From contig NZ_CP053085.1 in NCBI RefSeq assembly GCF_013004105.1, forward strand, positions 2,294,001 to 2,358,000: DNA of 64,000 nt. The letters are read 5' to 3'. Below, in pieces: positions 8,157 through 17,388 of the stretch. Position numbers and translations under genes: made by a program. The notes below the pieces were generated by a model. The model had not been told where the DNA came from and did no database searches. It was given only the letters and a program-made list of their open reading frames with translations. Every line of letters starts with the position of its first letter. Within the stretch, counting starts at the first letter, position 1. Source of the DNA: Gemmatimonas groenlandica. Lineage in GTDB: Bacteria; Gemmatimonadota; Gemmatimonadetes; Gemmatimonadales; Gemmatimonadaceae.

Positions 8157-11100
8157 TTACGGTCGTTTGTCACGATCGAACACGTCGGATCGCTTCGTGT
8201 TGTTCTGCAACATATCGTCGTTCACCCAATAGGTTGGTCCGAACGGCACGGTCCTAGGCCAGAGCTGATCGAGTGACATGGCGTCATAGAGTGTGCCGCC
8301 CTTCATGACGAACGTCGCGTCGGCGGTGGCGCGGATGTTCTCGAGAGGGTTGCCATTCAGAATCACGAGATCCGCCAGCTTCCCGACTTCGATACTCCCG
8401 ATGTCTTTGTCGGCACCGAGGAATCGCGCGCCGTGCAGCGACGCCACTTCGAGCGCGCCATGATTGCCGAGCGCCGACGCCCCCATCCAGAGCTCCCAAT
8501 GCGGTGCGAGACCATGGTGCTCACCGTGACTGCCGAGCGCGCCCCAGCCCCCTTCGGCGATGATATCCGCCATCGACTGCGCGACCAGCGGATAGGAATA
8601 ATCCGTTTTTGGACGCAGGGTGCGGACACGCGTATCGGGTACCAACGCGCGCCAGGGGAACCACTTACGCTGCTTCGGATCCTTCCAGACGTCCGATTCC
8701 TGAAACCAGTATTCGATACTCCAGGCACTCGGGCCCGCCACGACCAGCGTGGGTGAGTAGGTCGCGCCCGCCTTGCCCAGGAACTTGGCGCCATCGCCGT
8801 ACATCGGAACTTCGCTGAACGAGTGCTCCCAGCCGGTCTGCCCGTCCATGATGAAGCCGAGATTCTCGAAAAAGAAGCCGCCTTCGGAGGTGAGATTGGT
8901 GCCGACGGAACGGGCAGCCTCGGCGGTCCACTGCCGCTGATCGCGACGCGGCTGCGCGTACTGCTTGATCGCCGTCGCGCCCCAACCGGCCATCTTCGTG
9001 ACCATGGCGAGTGCATCGCGCGGACTGTTGATCTCGTTAGCGCGCGCAGCATCTCCTGCGGTGATGTTGTCGCCGGTACTGAAGCCGCGCGGTCCGACGA
9101 TCTCGCCGACTTCGACCAGTTCTGCCGTCGGGAACATGTTCTGGCTGTACATCGACACGTCCATCGTCGTCGTGACGCCGTAGGCGAGATAGATCGCCTG
9201 TTCGAAGTCGTGACGCGGGCGCATGCCACGCCACTCGCGATAGTGATGCGAGTGCATGTCGACCAAGCCGGGAATGATCGTCTTCCCGGCGGCATCGACC
9301 ACGCGATCGACGCCGGCCGTGCTGCAGGTGCCCATGCACGCAATTCGACTGCCCTTCACGACGATCGTGCCGTTCTCGATCACCGCGCGCTTGTTGAGCG
9401 TGATGATGCGCGCGTTGGTAATAGCGATCGTGCCGGTCGGCACGGCGCGTGGCGCCGACAGTTTGAGCGTGAGGGTGTCGGTCTTCCCGGTCGCGACGTG
9501 GTGCACGTAATACGCCGCACCGTTGGAGTACTCCAGCGTAAGGCTGTCGCGCCAGCGGGGAAACAAACCACCATCGCGCGTGAGCTGCGTGACCGGCAGC
9601 TGTCCGCGGCGTTTCTCCACGCGTGGCACCGCACTGCCGATACCGCCCCACACCATCGGCGTGAGATACACGTTGTCACCTTCCTGAAACGCCACGTAGC
9701 TGCCATTCGGTGACGGCAGGATTTCGTCGGCATTGGGGAAGGTGAGATGATCCTGCAGATCGCTGCCGTCGAGCTTCACCGAGCGGAGCGTGGTGCCACT
9801 GGCGCGTCCGTTGCCACCCGCGCGCTGTTCCGGCCAGAACACGCGACCATCGGGCCCGACCGACGGACGCGGCAACTGCCGACGTGCTTCGCCGCCCACC
9901 GAGACGCCCGACGGCCGGTTGATCAACGCGATCGCGCGACCCGTATCACCCGCTGCCAGCGCCATTGCATCGAAGCGCGTGATGTCGAACCAGACGTTGT
10001 GCGTCATCGTGCGTCCGCGGGCTGTCGCGCCTTCACCACGCGCGACGATCACACTGCGCCCGTCGGCCGTCCAGGTCGGATCCGTGTAGTCGCCAGGATC
10101 GCGCGACAGACGCTTCGGCGCACCGCCGGCGGCGGGCACCGTCCACACATGACCGCGCGATGAATCATCCCACGTCACGAAAGCGATGCTGCGCCCATCA
10201 GGGCTCCAAGCCGGCGCGAATTCCAACGGACCGAAGGTCGCCGGCGTGACACGACGTGGCGCGCCGGTCGCGCCGTTCTGCAGATGAATGCGGCCGAGCG
10301 CCTGAAACGCGATCACGCGACCATCAGGGCTCGACGACGGCCAGCGGAAGAATTTCGCCTGCACGGCGTCGTCGGTGATGCGGAACTCCTTCCGCGCCAT
10401 CTGCGAGAGCGTGCGATGTACCGTTGCCGTAAACGGAATGGTGGACACGACGCGAGTGGCCACATCCACGCGTCGCAGCTTACCGCCCTGCGCCAACACG
10501 ATCGACTTGCCATCGGCCGCCCACTTGTAGCGCGGCAATACGCCCAACGTCTTGGATCCGCTCGCCACCATCGGATCGATCGGATCCATCAGCAACCGCT
10601 CGGCACCCGTCTTGAGGTCGCGCAGCCAGAGCGCGGTGCGCGGTCCGAACAGATGTCCTTTGAATTCGAGCGTGCCATCGGGGATGTGGCGGGCGAAGGC
10701 GAGGTAGCGCCCATCGGGGGAGATCTCCGGCGCCGCACCACCACCGCTCGAGAAGCGGGACGCGGCCGCATCGCCGCTTTCGCCGTTGGTGATGTCGAGT
10801 ATTTCACCGTCGGCGAAGGTGAAGCGCCGCAACTGCATCGAGCCCCCCAGCGGCTCACGCGGTACGACCGGCATCGACACCTGATAAAACAGGTATTTCC
10901 CATCGGCCGACACCGACGGCCAGGCTGGTGCGCCGTTCACGCCGGCCGCCCCCGCAGCCACGAGCGGGACGCCGGTGCCGCCGTCTTTATGGTACATCCA
11001 GAGGCCGCCAGCGGGCGCCGCGCCTTCCCCACCGCCGCGTCCGCCTTTGCGGACCACGATGAACCGCCCGTCGGGCGTCCAGGCCGGCTCGAAGGCCGTG

Positions 11101-11540
11101 GCGTTGAGATCAGTGAACACGGGGCGCGGATTGCTGCCGTCGGCATTCATGACCCAAAGGTTGTACTGCCCACGCCGGTCGCTGATGAAGGCGATCGTCT
11201 TCCCATCGGGCGAGATGCGCGGCTGGAAATTCAGCGCCACGCCGCTGTTCTGCGTGAGTACCGTGGCCGCGCCACCCGTGCTCGGCATGCGGTACACATG
11301 GCCCAGCAGGTCGAACACGATCCAACTCGCATCGGGCGAGAGATCGGCCGACATCCAGGTGCCCTCGCTGGTCGAGAAATCGACATCGCGTGTCGTGCCC
11401 CGCGGCGCTGTGACGTCCCATGGGGCGCGGGCGGTTGTTTCACTCGCAGGCGTCTGCGCGACCAACGGTCGCCCCGCCAGCAGGGTGACAGCCGAGAGAC
11501 AGCAGGCCACGACGGGAGGGGACAGTCGTCGAGTGAGCAT
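8157..11540 (-). CDS. Exported beta-propeller/amidohydrolase fusion protein
   Basis: 1127 residues from the ATG at 11540, which opens a clear signal peptide (about residues 1-28, ending LVAQ). Residues about 45-700 contain PD40/TolB-like propeller repeats recognised by recurring FQPRISPDGKTIAF, PAWTPDGRFIVV, PEISPDGRYLAF and PAWSPDGRSIAFV. Residues about 720-1100 form an imidazolonepropionase-like amidohydrolase with the metal motif GLVDMHSHHY, a lysine in AIKQYAQP, and GSHGEHHGL, closing with the family mark GNPLENI. Such fusions are usually annotated as secreted amidohydrolases; substrates are mostly undefined, with peptides or cyclic amides likely. It diverges from the SusC-like operon across 260 bp, which may place both in one uptake and degradation unit. 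Confidence 0.9.
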   Translation of the reverse strand: MLTRRLSPPVVACCLSAVTLLAGRPLVAQTPASETTARAPWDVTAPRGTTRDVDFSTSEGTWMSADLSPDASWIVFDLLGHVYRMPSTGGAATVLTQNSGVALNFQPRISPDGKTIAFISDRRGQYNLWVMNADGSNPRPVFTDLNATAFEPAWTPDGRFIVVRKGGRGGGEGAAPAGGLWMYHKDGGTGVPLVAAGAAGVNGAPAWPSVSADGKYLFYQVSMPVVPREPLGGSMQLRRFTFADGEILDITNGESGDAAASRFSSGGGAAPEISPDGRYLAFARHIPDGTLEFKGHLFGPRTALWLRDLKTGAERLLMDPIDPMVASGSKTLGVLPRYKWAADGKSIVLAQGGKLRRVDVATRVVSTIPFTATVHRTLSQMARKEFRITDDAVQAKFFRWPSSSPDGRVIAFQALGRIHLQNGATGAPRRVTPATFGPLEFAPAWSPDGRSIAFVTWDDSSRGHVWTVPAAGGAPKRLSRDPGDYTDPTWTADGRSVIVARGEGATARGRTMTHNVWFDITRFDAMALAAGDTGRAIALINRPSGVSVGGEARRQLPRPSVGPDGRVFWPEQRAGGNGRASGTTLRSVKLDGSDLQDHLTFPNADEILPSPNGSYVAFQEGDNVYLTPMVWGGIGSAVPRVEKRRGQLPVTQLTRDGGLFPRWRDSLTLEYSNGAAYYVHHVATGKTDTLTLKLSAPRAVPTGTIAITNARIITLNKRAVIENGTIVVKGSRIACMGTCSTAGVDRVVDAAGKTIIPGLVDMHSHHYREWRGMRPRHDFEQAIYLAYGVTTTMDVSMYSQNMFPTAELVEVGEIVGPRGFSTGDNITAGDAARANEINSPRDALAMVTKMAGWGATAIKQYAQPRRDQRQWTAEAARSVGTNLTSEGGFFFENLGFIMDGQTGWEHSFSEVPMYGDGAKFLGKAGATYSPTLVVAGPSAWSIEYWFQESDVWKDPKQRKWFPWRALVPDTRVRTLRPKTDYSYPLVAQSMADIIAEGGWGALGSHGEHHGLAPHWELWMGASALGNHGALEVASLHGARFLGADKDIGSIEVGKLADLVILNGNPLENIRATADATFVMKGGTLYDAMSLDQLWPRTVPFGPTYWVNDDMLQNNTKRSDVFDRDKRP

Positions 11541-11675
11541 GAGCGTCTGGTGTGGAGTTGGGCGACGAAACTCCGCCAATGCTACGCGCGTGTCACACAC
11601 CACGGTAAGAGCAACGGGGCACATCCCTCACCGCAAAGACGTGTCGCAACAATCATTTAGCCGTTTGTCCCACGT

Positions 11676-11704
11676 TTGACAGGCCTCTAGTCCCGGGATA
11701 ACCT
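11676..11704 (+). promoter_or_regulatory. Candidate sigma70-type promoter for the SusCD operon
   Basis: A perfect -35 TTGACA (11676-11681) is followed after 17 bp by TAACCT (11699-11704), a poor but acceptable -10. Predicted transcription start is near 11711, leaving a leader of about 90 nt before the SusC-like start at 11801. The rest of the 260-bp divergent region shows nothing else I can identify. Confidence 0.4.
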
Positions 11705-11800
11705 AGGCTATCGTACTCCCACCAAAGTGACTTCAGCGCCTGTGCTATTCCGCGGACGTGCCACGCCCGACTCGCTGATCACCACCACCCGGCACCCTTC

Positions 11801-14800
11801 ATGATGATGAAGCAACGAATACTCACGGTGTTCATGGGGACACTCCTGTGCGCGTCACAGGCGTTCGCCCAGACGAAAACCGTGACGGGCAAAGTGACCC
11901 GCGACGTCGGCGTTCCACTTTCCGGCGTCTCCGTCGTCGTGAAAGGCACGCCGACCGTCGTTCAGACCAATAACAGCGGCGACTACAGCATCCGCGCCGA
12001 TGTCGGCCAGGTGCTGCAGTATCGCCTCATCGGATACCTCCCGCAGGAGCGCACCGTCGGCACGGCTGACGTGATGAGCGTGCAGCTGACGAAGGCCGCC
12101 GCGAACCTCGACGCGGTCGTCGTCACCGCGCTCGGCCAGACCACCACGCAACGCAACCTCGGCACGTCGCAACAGACCGTCTCCGGCGCCGACGTGGCGC
12201 AGACCGGCCGCGAAAACTTCATCAACGGCCTGCAGGGTCGCGTGGCCGGCGTCGAAGTCACGAGCACGTCGGGCGTTCCCGGCGCCTCGTCGTCGATCAC
12301 CATTCGCGGCGTGAGCTCGATCAGCGGCAGCAACCAGCCGCTCATGATCATCGACGGCCTGCCGATGGACAACAAGACGCTTAACACCGGCTCGTTGGCC
12401 TCCGATGCGCCGGGCTCACTCACGGCCTTCAACAACCGCGGACTCGACTTCACGAACCGCGCCGCCGACATCAACCCGGAAGACATCGAAAGCATGGTCG
12501 TGCTGAAGGGCCCGGAAGCGGCCGCCCTCTACGGCATCGACGCCGCCAACGGTGCGATCGTGATCACGACCAAGCGCGGCAAGCCGGGCGTGGGCGGATT
12601 CGAATACAGCAACCGCGTGCGTGTCGACCAGACGCGCGCCCGTCCGGAAACGCAGCGCACCTACGGTCCCACCTCGGTGGCTGGCAGTGTGCTCGGCTCC
12701 TTCTCGTACTTCGGCAACCCGTACGCGAGCGGCACGCAGTTCTACGACAACATCGACGGCTTCTTCCAGTCGGCTGTGTCGCAGCAGCACAACCTGACCT
12801 TCAGCGGCGCCTCGCCCGACGCGAAAGTCAACTATCGCGTCGGCCTCGGTTACAACGCCCAAGGCAGCGTGATCCCGAACTCCGACTACACCCGCATCAA
12901 TCTGACCGGATCGGGCGGCGCCACGGTCACGAAGTGGCTCAAGACCGACCTCTCCATGCAGTACGCGCAGGCCGACAACGATCAGGCGCTCAAGGGTGAC
13001 AACGGCCCGCTCATCGGCCTGTTGCTCTGGCCGCAGACGGACAAGGCGAGCGATTACCTCACGCCCGCGGGCAACCGTCGCCGCATCACGGCGCTGGCCA
13101 CGAACTCGGAAACCGACAATCCGTACTTCAGCGTCAACAAGAATCGGGTGAACTCGCGCAACGGCCGCCTGATCGCGAATCTGGGCCTCACGATTACGCC
13201 GTTCAGCTGGGGCTACCTGAAGACGAATATCGGTTCCGACGGCTACACCAACGAGAACCTGATCCTGCGTCACCCGGAAAGCGCCGGTGTGGCCAACAAC
13301 AACAACGGCATTCTCGATGTGGCCAACGACGTCACGCGCAATCTGAACGCGCAGACGCTGTTCAACATCAACCGCATCCAGCTCACCGATAAGTTCTCGG
13401 TGAATGGCCTGGTCGGCAATCAGATCTCGGAGTTCCGGTCGGAAGTGAGCGGTCTACTCGGCCGCGACTTCCTCGATCCGCAGTTCGTGTCGGTGAACAA
13501 CACGAACGTCCGCACGACGCGCACGAACAAGCAGCAGCGTCGCCTCATGAGCCTGTTCAGCAGCCTCACGGCCAACTACAGCGATTACCTGTTCGTCACC
13601 GTCACCGGCCGGAATGACTGGACATCCACCATCCCGGTGGAGCGCAACTCGTTCTTCTACCCGTCGATCCAGACCAGCTTCATCTTCTCCGAAGCGATCC
13701 CGACGATCGGCAAGTACATGAGCGGCAAGCTGCGCGCCAGCTATGCCGAAGTGGGTAAGGACGCGCGCCCGTACGCCTATCGCCCGTCGCTCGAGTTCAA
13801 GACGACGTCGAACGGCGGCTACGGCTACGGCTTCACCGGTCCGAACCTCGATCTGCGTCCCGAGTTCGCGTCGTCGTACGAAGTCGGCACCGAACTTGGC
13901 TTCTTCAACGATCGTCTTGGCCTCGACGTGACGACGTATCGCAAGCAGACCGTCGACCAGATCGTGAACGACATCCGCGGCAGCTACGCGACCGGCTTCA
14001 TCTTGTTCAACCTGAACGGCGCCTCCACGCGGAACACCGGTGTCGAAGTCACGCTGCGAAGCACGCCCGTGATGAAGCGCGACCTCACGTGGGACGTGAT
14101 CGCCAACTTCGAGCGCGCGCGAGGTAAGGTGCTCAAGCTCCCGAATGCGCTCCCCGAGTCCTACGTGTCCGACACGTGGCTGTACGGCAACGTCCGCAAC
14201 GGCGTGGCTCCGGGGCTCTCCACGCGTTCACTGACCGGCCTGTTCTACCTGCGCGACACGATCCCGGGATCCAAGAAGATCCTCATCGATCCGACCACCG
14301 GACTTCCGCTGCGTTCCGCGGCGTTCATCGACGCCGGCTATGATCGCCAGCCTGACTTCACCATCGGCCTGACGAACACGATCCGCTTCAAGAAGCTCTC
14401 CGTCAGCTTCCTTGTCGACATCCGCAAGGGCGGCGATGTGTTCAACGCGACCGAGCACTTCCTCACCACCCGTGGCCTCAGCAACAGGACGCTCGACCGC
14501 GATCAGCCGCGCGTGATCGACGGCGTGCTGCGCGACGGCAAGGAGAACACCGCGAATCCCACGAAGAATACGATCGTGGTCATTCCCGCGGTGCAGCCGC
14601 AGTACTATACGGGCATCAGCGAAGAGCTCTTTATCGAGCGCAACATCAACTGGGTGCGCCTGCGCGACGTCACCGTGCGCGCGGTCCTGCCGGGCAAGTT
14701 CTTCAAGGCGCGCGACGCCAGCGCCTATGTCACCGGCACGGACCTGTTCCTCTTCACGAACTACTCCGGTCTCGATCCGATCGTCAACGGCAACAGCGCC

Positions 14801-14890
14801 GCCGTCGGTGGCTCGTCCGGCGTGGGCATCGACTATGGCAACTTCCCGATGCCGCGCGGTCTGGCCTTCGGCATCAAGATGGGGTACTAA
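11801..14890 (+). CDS. SusC/RagA-family TonB-dependent outer-membrane receptor
   Basis: 1029 residues. Signal peptide 1-23 (ends AFAQ). Residues 25-105 form the carboxypeptidase-D-regulatory-like domain (TVTGKVTRDVGVPLSGVSV). The SusC signature follows: ALGQTTTQRNLGTS, LQGRVAGVEVTS, SSITIRGVSSISGSNQPLMI and VLKGPEAAALYGIDAANGAI (plug domain). The remainder is a beta-barrel ending in an aromatic residue (KMGY). SusC proteins import large substrates such as oligosaccharides or peptides across the outer membrane with a SusD lipoprotein lid. Three consecutive ATG codons begin the gene; no strong ribosome site is visible. SusD follows after 3 bp. Confidence 0.93.
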   Translation: MMMKQRILTVFMGTLLCASQAFAQTKTVTGKVTRDVGVPLSGVSVVVKGTPTVVQTNNSGDYSIRADVGQVLQYRLIGYLPQERTVGTADVMSVQLTKAAANLDAVVVTALGQTTTQRNLGTSQQTVSGADVAQTGRENFINGLQGRVAGVEVTSTSGVPGASSSITIRGVSSISGSNQPLMIIDGLPMDNKTLNTGSLASDAPGSLTAFNNRGLDFTNRAADINPEDIESMVVLKGPEAAALYGIDAANGAIVITTKRGKPGVGGFEYSNRVRVDQTRARPETQRTYGPTSVAGSVLGSFSYFGNPYASGTQFYDNIDGFFQSAVSQQHNLTFSGASPDAKVNYRVGLGYNAQGSVIPNSDYTRINLTGSGGATVTKWLKTDLSMQYAQADNDQALKGDNGPLIGLLLWPQTDKASDYLTPAGNRRRITALATNSETDNPYFSVNKNRVNSRNGRLIANLGLTITPFSWGYLKTNIGSDGYTNENLILRHPESAGVANNNNGILDVANDVTRNLNAQTLFNINRIQLTDKFSVNGLVGNQISEFRSEVSGLLGRDFLDPQFVSVNNTNVRTTRTNKQQRRLMSLFSSLTANYSDYLFVTVTGRNDWTSTIPVERNSFFYPSIQTSFIFSEAIPTIGKYMSGKLRASYAEVGKDARPYAYRPSLEFKTTSNGGYGYGFTGPNLDLRPEFASSYEVGTELGFFNDRLGLDVTTYRKQTVDQIVNDIRGSYATGFILFNLNGASTRNTGVEVTLRSTPVMKRDLTWDVIANFERARGKVLKLPNALPESYVSDTWLYGNVRNGVAPGLSTRSLTGLFYLRDTIPGSKKILIDPTTGLPLRSAAFIDAGYDRQPDFTIGLTNTIRFKKLSVSFLVDIRKGGDVFNATEHFLTTRGLSNRTLDRDQPRVIDGVLRDGKENTANPTKNTIVVIPAVQPQYYTGISEELFIERNINWVRLRDVTVRAVLPGKFFKARDASAYVTGTDLFLFTNYSGLDPIVNGNSAAVGGSSGVGIDYGNFPMPRGLAFGIKMGY

Positions 14891-14893
14891 ACC

Positions 14894-16465
14894 ATGAAAA
14901 CTTTCCGCAAGATTCTGGCAATCGGCGCCGTCGCGCTGAGCACCGTCAGTTGCAACGAGTTCCTCGACGTCAACAACAATCCCAACGGTCCACAGAAGGT
15001 CTCGGCGAATCTGTATCTCGCGCCCATGATTCACTGGATGGTGACGTCGCCGCAGTTCGACGGCCGGTTCCTCGGTCGGTACACGCAGGAGTTCGTGCTC
15101 ACGGGCACGGTGCTCAGTACGTGGGACCGTATGGGCTACGACCCCTCCAGCGACAACGGCGCCCAACAGTGGCGTGACGTGTACTGGACGCTCGGCCAGA
15201 ATCTCGTCGACATGACCAACCTTGCCGAGGCCGAAGAGCGGTGGGACCTGCTGGGCGTCGCCAAGGTGCTCAAGGCGTGGGGCTGGCAGGTCACGACCGA
15301 CATGCACGGCGAGATCATCGTGAAGGAAGCGATCGATCAGTCGAAGTTCGCGTTCAACTACGATTCGCAGGAGTACGCGTATCAGGAAATTCAGAAGCTC
15401 TTGAACGAAGCGATCGTGTTGCTCAAGCGCACCGACGGCGCAGTGGATCAGGCCTACCTAGCGCGCACCGACAAGCTGTATGGCGGCGACCGCACCAAGT
15501 GGCTCAAGTTGGCGTACGGCATGTTGGCGCTGAACCTGAACCATTACTCCAAGAAGGCGGCGTACAAGCCGGCCGACGTCATCGCCGCGGTGAATCTGTC
15601 GTTCACCAGCAATGCGGATGATGCGCTGCTGACCTACCCGAATACCCAGAACGACGACATCAATTTCTGGGGACGGACGCGCGGCAATTTCAACGCGTAT
15701 CGCCAGACACAGTTCGTGGTCGGACTGATGAATGGCACGCAGTTCGGCGGCGCGGTCGATCCACGCATGTCGCGCATGCTCTCGCCGGCTCCCGATGGTG
15801 TGTACCGCGGTCTCGACGTGAATGTCGTCGGGTTCGGCGCGCTCACCGCGACGCAGCAACCGAACAACGTGTACGGCTATCCTGGGACCGGGGGACTCGC
15901 AGTGCCGGGTCGGTACATCTTCGACGACAAGGCGAAGATTCCGCTCATGACATATGCGCAGCTGCAGTTCATCAAGGCCGAGGCCGCGTACAAGATGGGC
16001 GATATGGGCACGGCACTCGCGGCCTACACGGCCGGTGTTTCGTCACACATCGATTTCGTGAACTCGCGCAACCTCGACAACAATCAGACGCCGACGCAGA
16101 TCTCGGCGGCCGAGAAGGCCGCGTTCCTCGCGAACACGGCCATCGTACCGGCATCGCCAGCAGGGCTCTCGCTCACCCGCATCATGTCGCAGAAGTACAT
16201 CGCGCAGTGGGGCTGGGGTCACAACGAGATTTGGATGGACATGCGTCGCTACAACTACACGGACGTCGATCCGGCCAGCGGCATGCAGGTGTTCCCCGGC
16301 TTCACGCCGCCGACGAGCCTGTATCCCGACAACGGTGGCAAGATCGTGCAGCGCGTCCGTCCGCGTTTCAATTCGGAGTACGTGTGGAATCTGGCAGCCC
16401 TCGAAGTCATCGGCGGCAGGGCGCTCGACTACCACACGAAGCCCCTCTGGATCACTCAACCGTAA
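14894..16465 (+). CDS. SusD/RagB-family substrate-binding lipoprotein
   Basis: 523 residues. The lipobox gives Cys20 (STVSC), followed by the classic SusD start NEFLDVNNNPNGP. TPR-like helices with the family patterns WRDVYWTLGQNL and KAEAAYKMGDMGTALAAY mark the SusD-like_2 group. The protein caps the SusC channel on the cell surface and captures substrate. There are no glycoside hydrolases beside it; the neighbours are an amidohydrolase and, further on, peptidases, so a peptide or amide substrate is at least as likely as a glycan. Confidence 0.92.
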   Translation: MKTFRKILAIGAVALSTVSCNEFLDVNNNPNGPQKVSANLYLAPMIHWMVTSPQFDGRFLGRYTQEFVLTGTVLSTWDRMGYDPSSDNGAQQWRDVYWTLGQNLVDMTNLAEAEERWDLLGVAKVLKAWGWQVTTDMHGEIIVKEAIDQSKFAFNYDSQEYAYQEIQKLLNEAIVLLKRTDGAVDQAYLARTDKLYGGDRTKWLKLAYGMLALNLNHYSKKAAYKPADVIAAVNLSFTSNADDALLTYPNTQNDDINFWGRTRGNFNAYRQTQFVVGLMNGTQFGGAVDPRMSRMLSPAPDGVYRGLDVNVVGFGALTATQQPNNVYGYPGTGGLAVPGRYIFDDKAKIPLMTYAQLQFIKAEAAYKMGDMGTALAAYTAGVSSHIDFVNSRNLDNNQTPTQISAAEKAAFLANTAIVPASPAGLSLTRIMSQKYIAQWGWGHNEIWMDMRRYNYTDVDPASGMQVFPGFTPPTSLYPDNGGKIVQRVRPRFNSEYVWNLAALEVIGGRALDYHTKPLWITQP

Positions 16466-16471
16466 CCAGCG

Positions 16472-17242
16472 ATGAACACATTCAGATCGATAGCGATGCT
16501 GCTGTGCGCCGTCGCGCTCACCGCGTGTGAGAAGAACGCCGTACAGGACATCACGGGCACCCTCCCGGGCGCTCGCGTCAAGTTCTTCAACTTCGGCGTC
16601 AGTGCACCGTCGGTGAACTTCTACGCCAACGACAGCAAGGTCACCGCGATCACGTCGGCGACGGGCATCGAAGCCGTGACCGGCGTCGCTTCCGGGGGCG
16701 TGGGTTCCGGTGGCTTCTACTCGGCCATCCAGCCCGGCGCGTACACGTTTACGGGCAAGATCTCGGCGGCCGTCGACAAGGACCTCGTAATTTCACGGGC
16801 GACCGCGACGCTGGCGGACGGGAAGGCCTACTCGTTCTACATCAGCGGTATCTACGATGCGACGGCCAAGACTGCCGAAGGCTTCGTGCTGGAAGACGCG
16901 TTCGTCGATACGCTCGACTACACCGTAGCGTATGTGCGCTTCGTCAACGCGATCTCGAACGCCAGTCCGATGACGCTGTACGCAAAAAACTCCACGACCG
17001 GCGTGGAATTGCCTGTCGGCGGCGCGGTGGCGTACAAGGCGGGCGGTGCGTTCACGGCACTGCCAGGGGCCGTGTACGACCTCAGCACGCGCTACGCTGG
17101 TTCGACGACCAACGTGATCACACGAACGGCCGTCTCTTTCTCAGCGGGCAAGGTCTACACCATCGGTGCACGCGGTGACATCACGGTGGTGTCCACGACC
17201 CTGGCCACTCGACCGCAGCTCGACAACACGGCCAACCGGTAA
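16472..17242 (+). CDS. DUF4397 lipoprotein, third gene of the SusCD operon
   Basis: 256 residues. Lipobox ALTAC (Cys19). Two DUF4397 units follow: ARVKFFNFGVSAPSVNFYAN near residue 30 and VAYVRFVNAISNASPMTLYA near residue 150. DUF4397 is an immunoglobulin-like surface domain found with SusCD loci; a role in surface binding or presentation of substrate is inferred. It starts 6 bp after SusD and is closed by a strong terminator at 17273. Confidence 0.85.
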   Translation: MNTFRSIAMLLCAVALTACEKNAVQDITGTLPGARVKFFNFGVSAPSVNFYANDSKVTAITSATGIEAVTGVASGGVGSGGFYSAIQPGAYTFTGKISAAVDKDLVISRATATLADGKAYSFYISGIYDATAKTAEGFVLEDAFVDTLDYTVAYVRFVNAISNASPMTLYAKNSTTGVELPVGGAVAYKAGGAFTALPGAVYDLSTRYAGSTTNVITRTAVSFSAGKVYTIGARGDITVVSTTLATRPQLDNTANR

Positions 17243-17272
17243 CGCCGGCGGGACAGTGTGGTGGTGTAGGAC

Positions 17273-17304
17273 AGAAGGCCCCCGGTTCACGCCGGGGGCC
17301 TTCT
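17273..17304 (+). terminator. Rho-independent terminator of the SusCD-DUF4397 operon
   Basis: A perfect 13-bp stem (AGAAGGCCCCCGG at 17273-17285 with its complement at 17292-17304) encloses a 6-nt loop TTCACG. The downstream tail GCTTTCGTT is only moderately T-rich. It lies 30 bp after the DUF4397 stop. Confidence 0.85.
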
Positions 17305-17388
17305 GCTTTCGTTGGCCCGAAACGCCGCGCCCGCCGAGTCGTCTTATCGGGAATGCACTGTTGCCGATGAATGCCGCCGAGAGGGATC

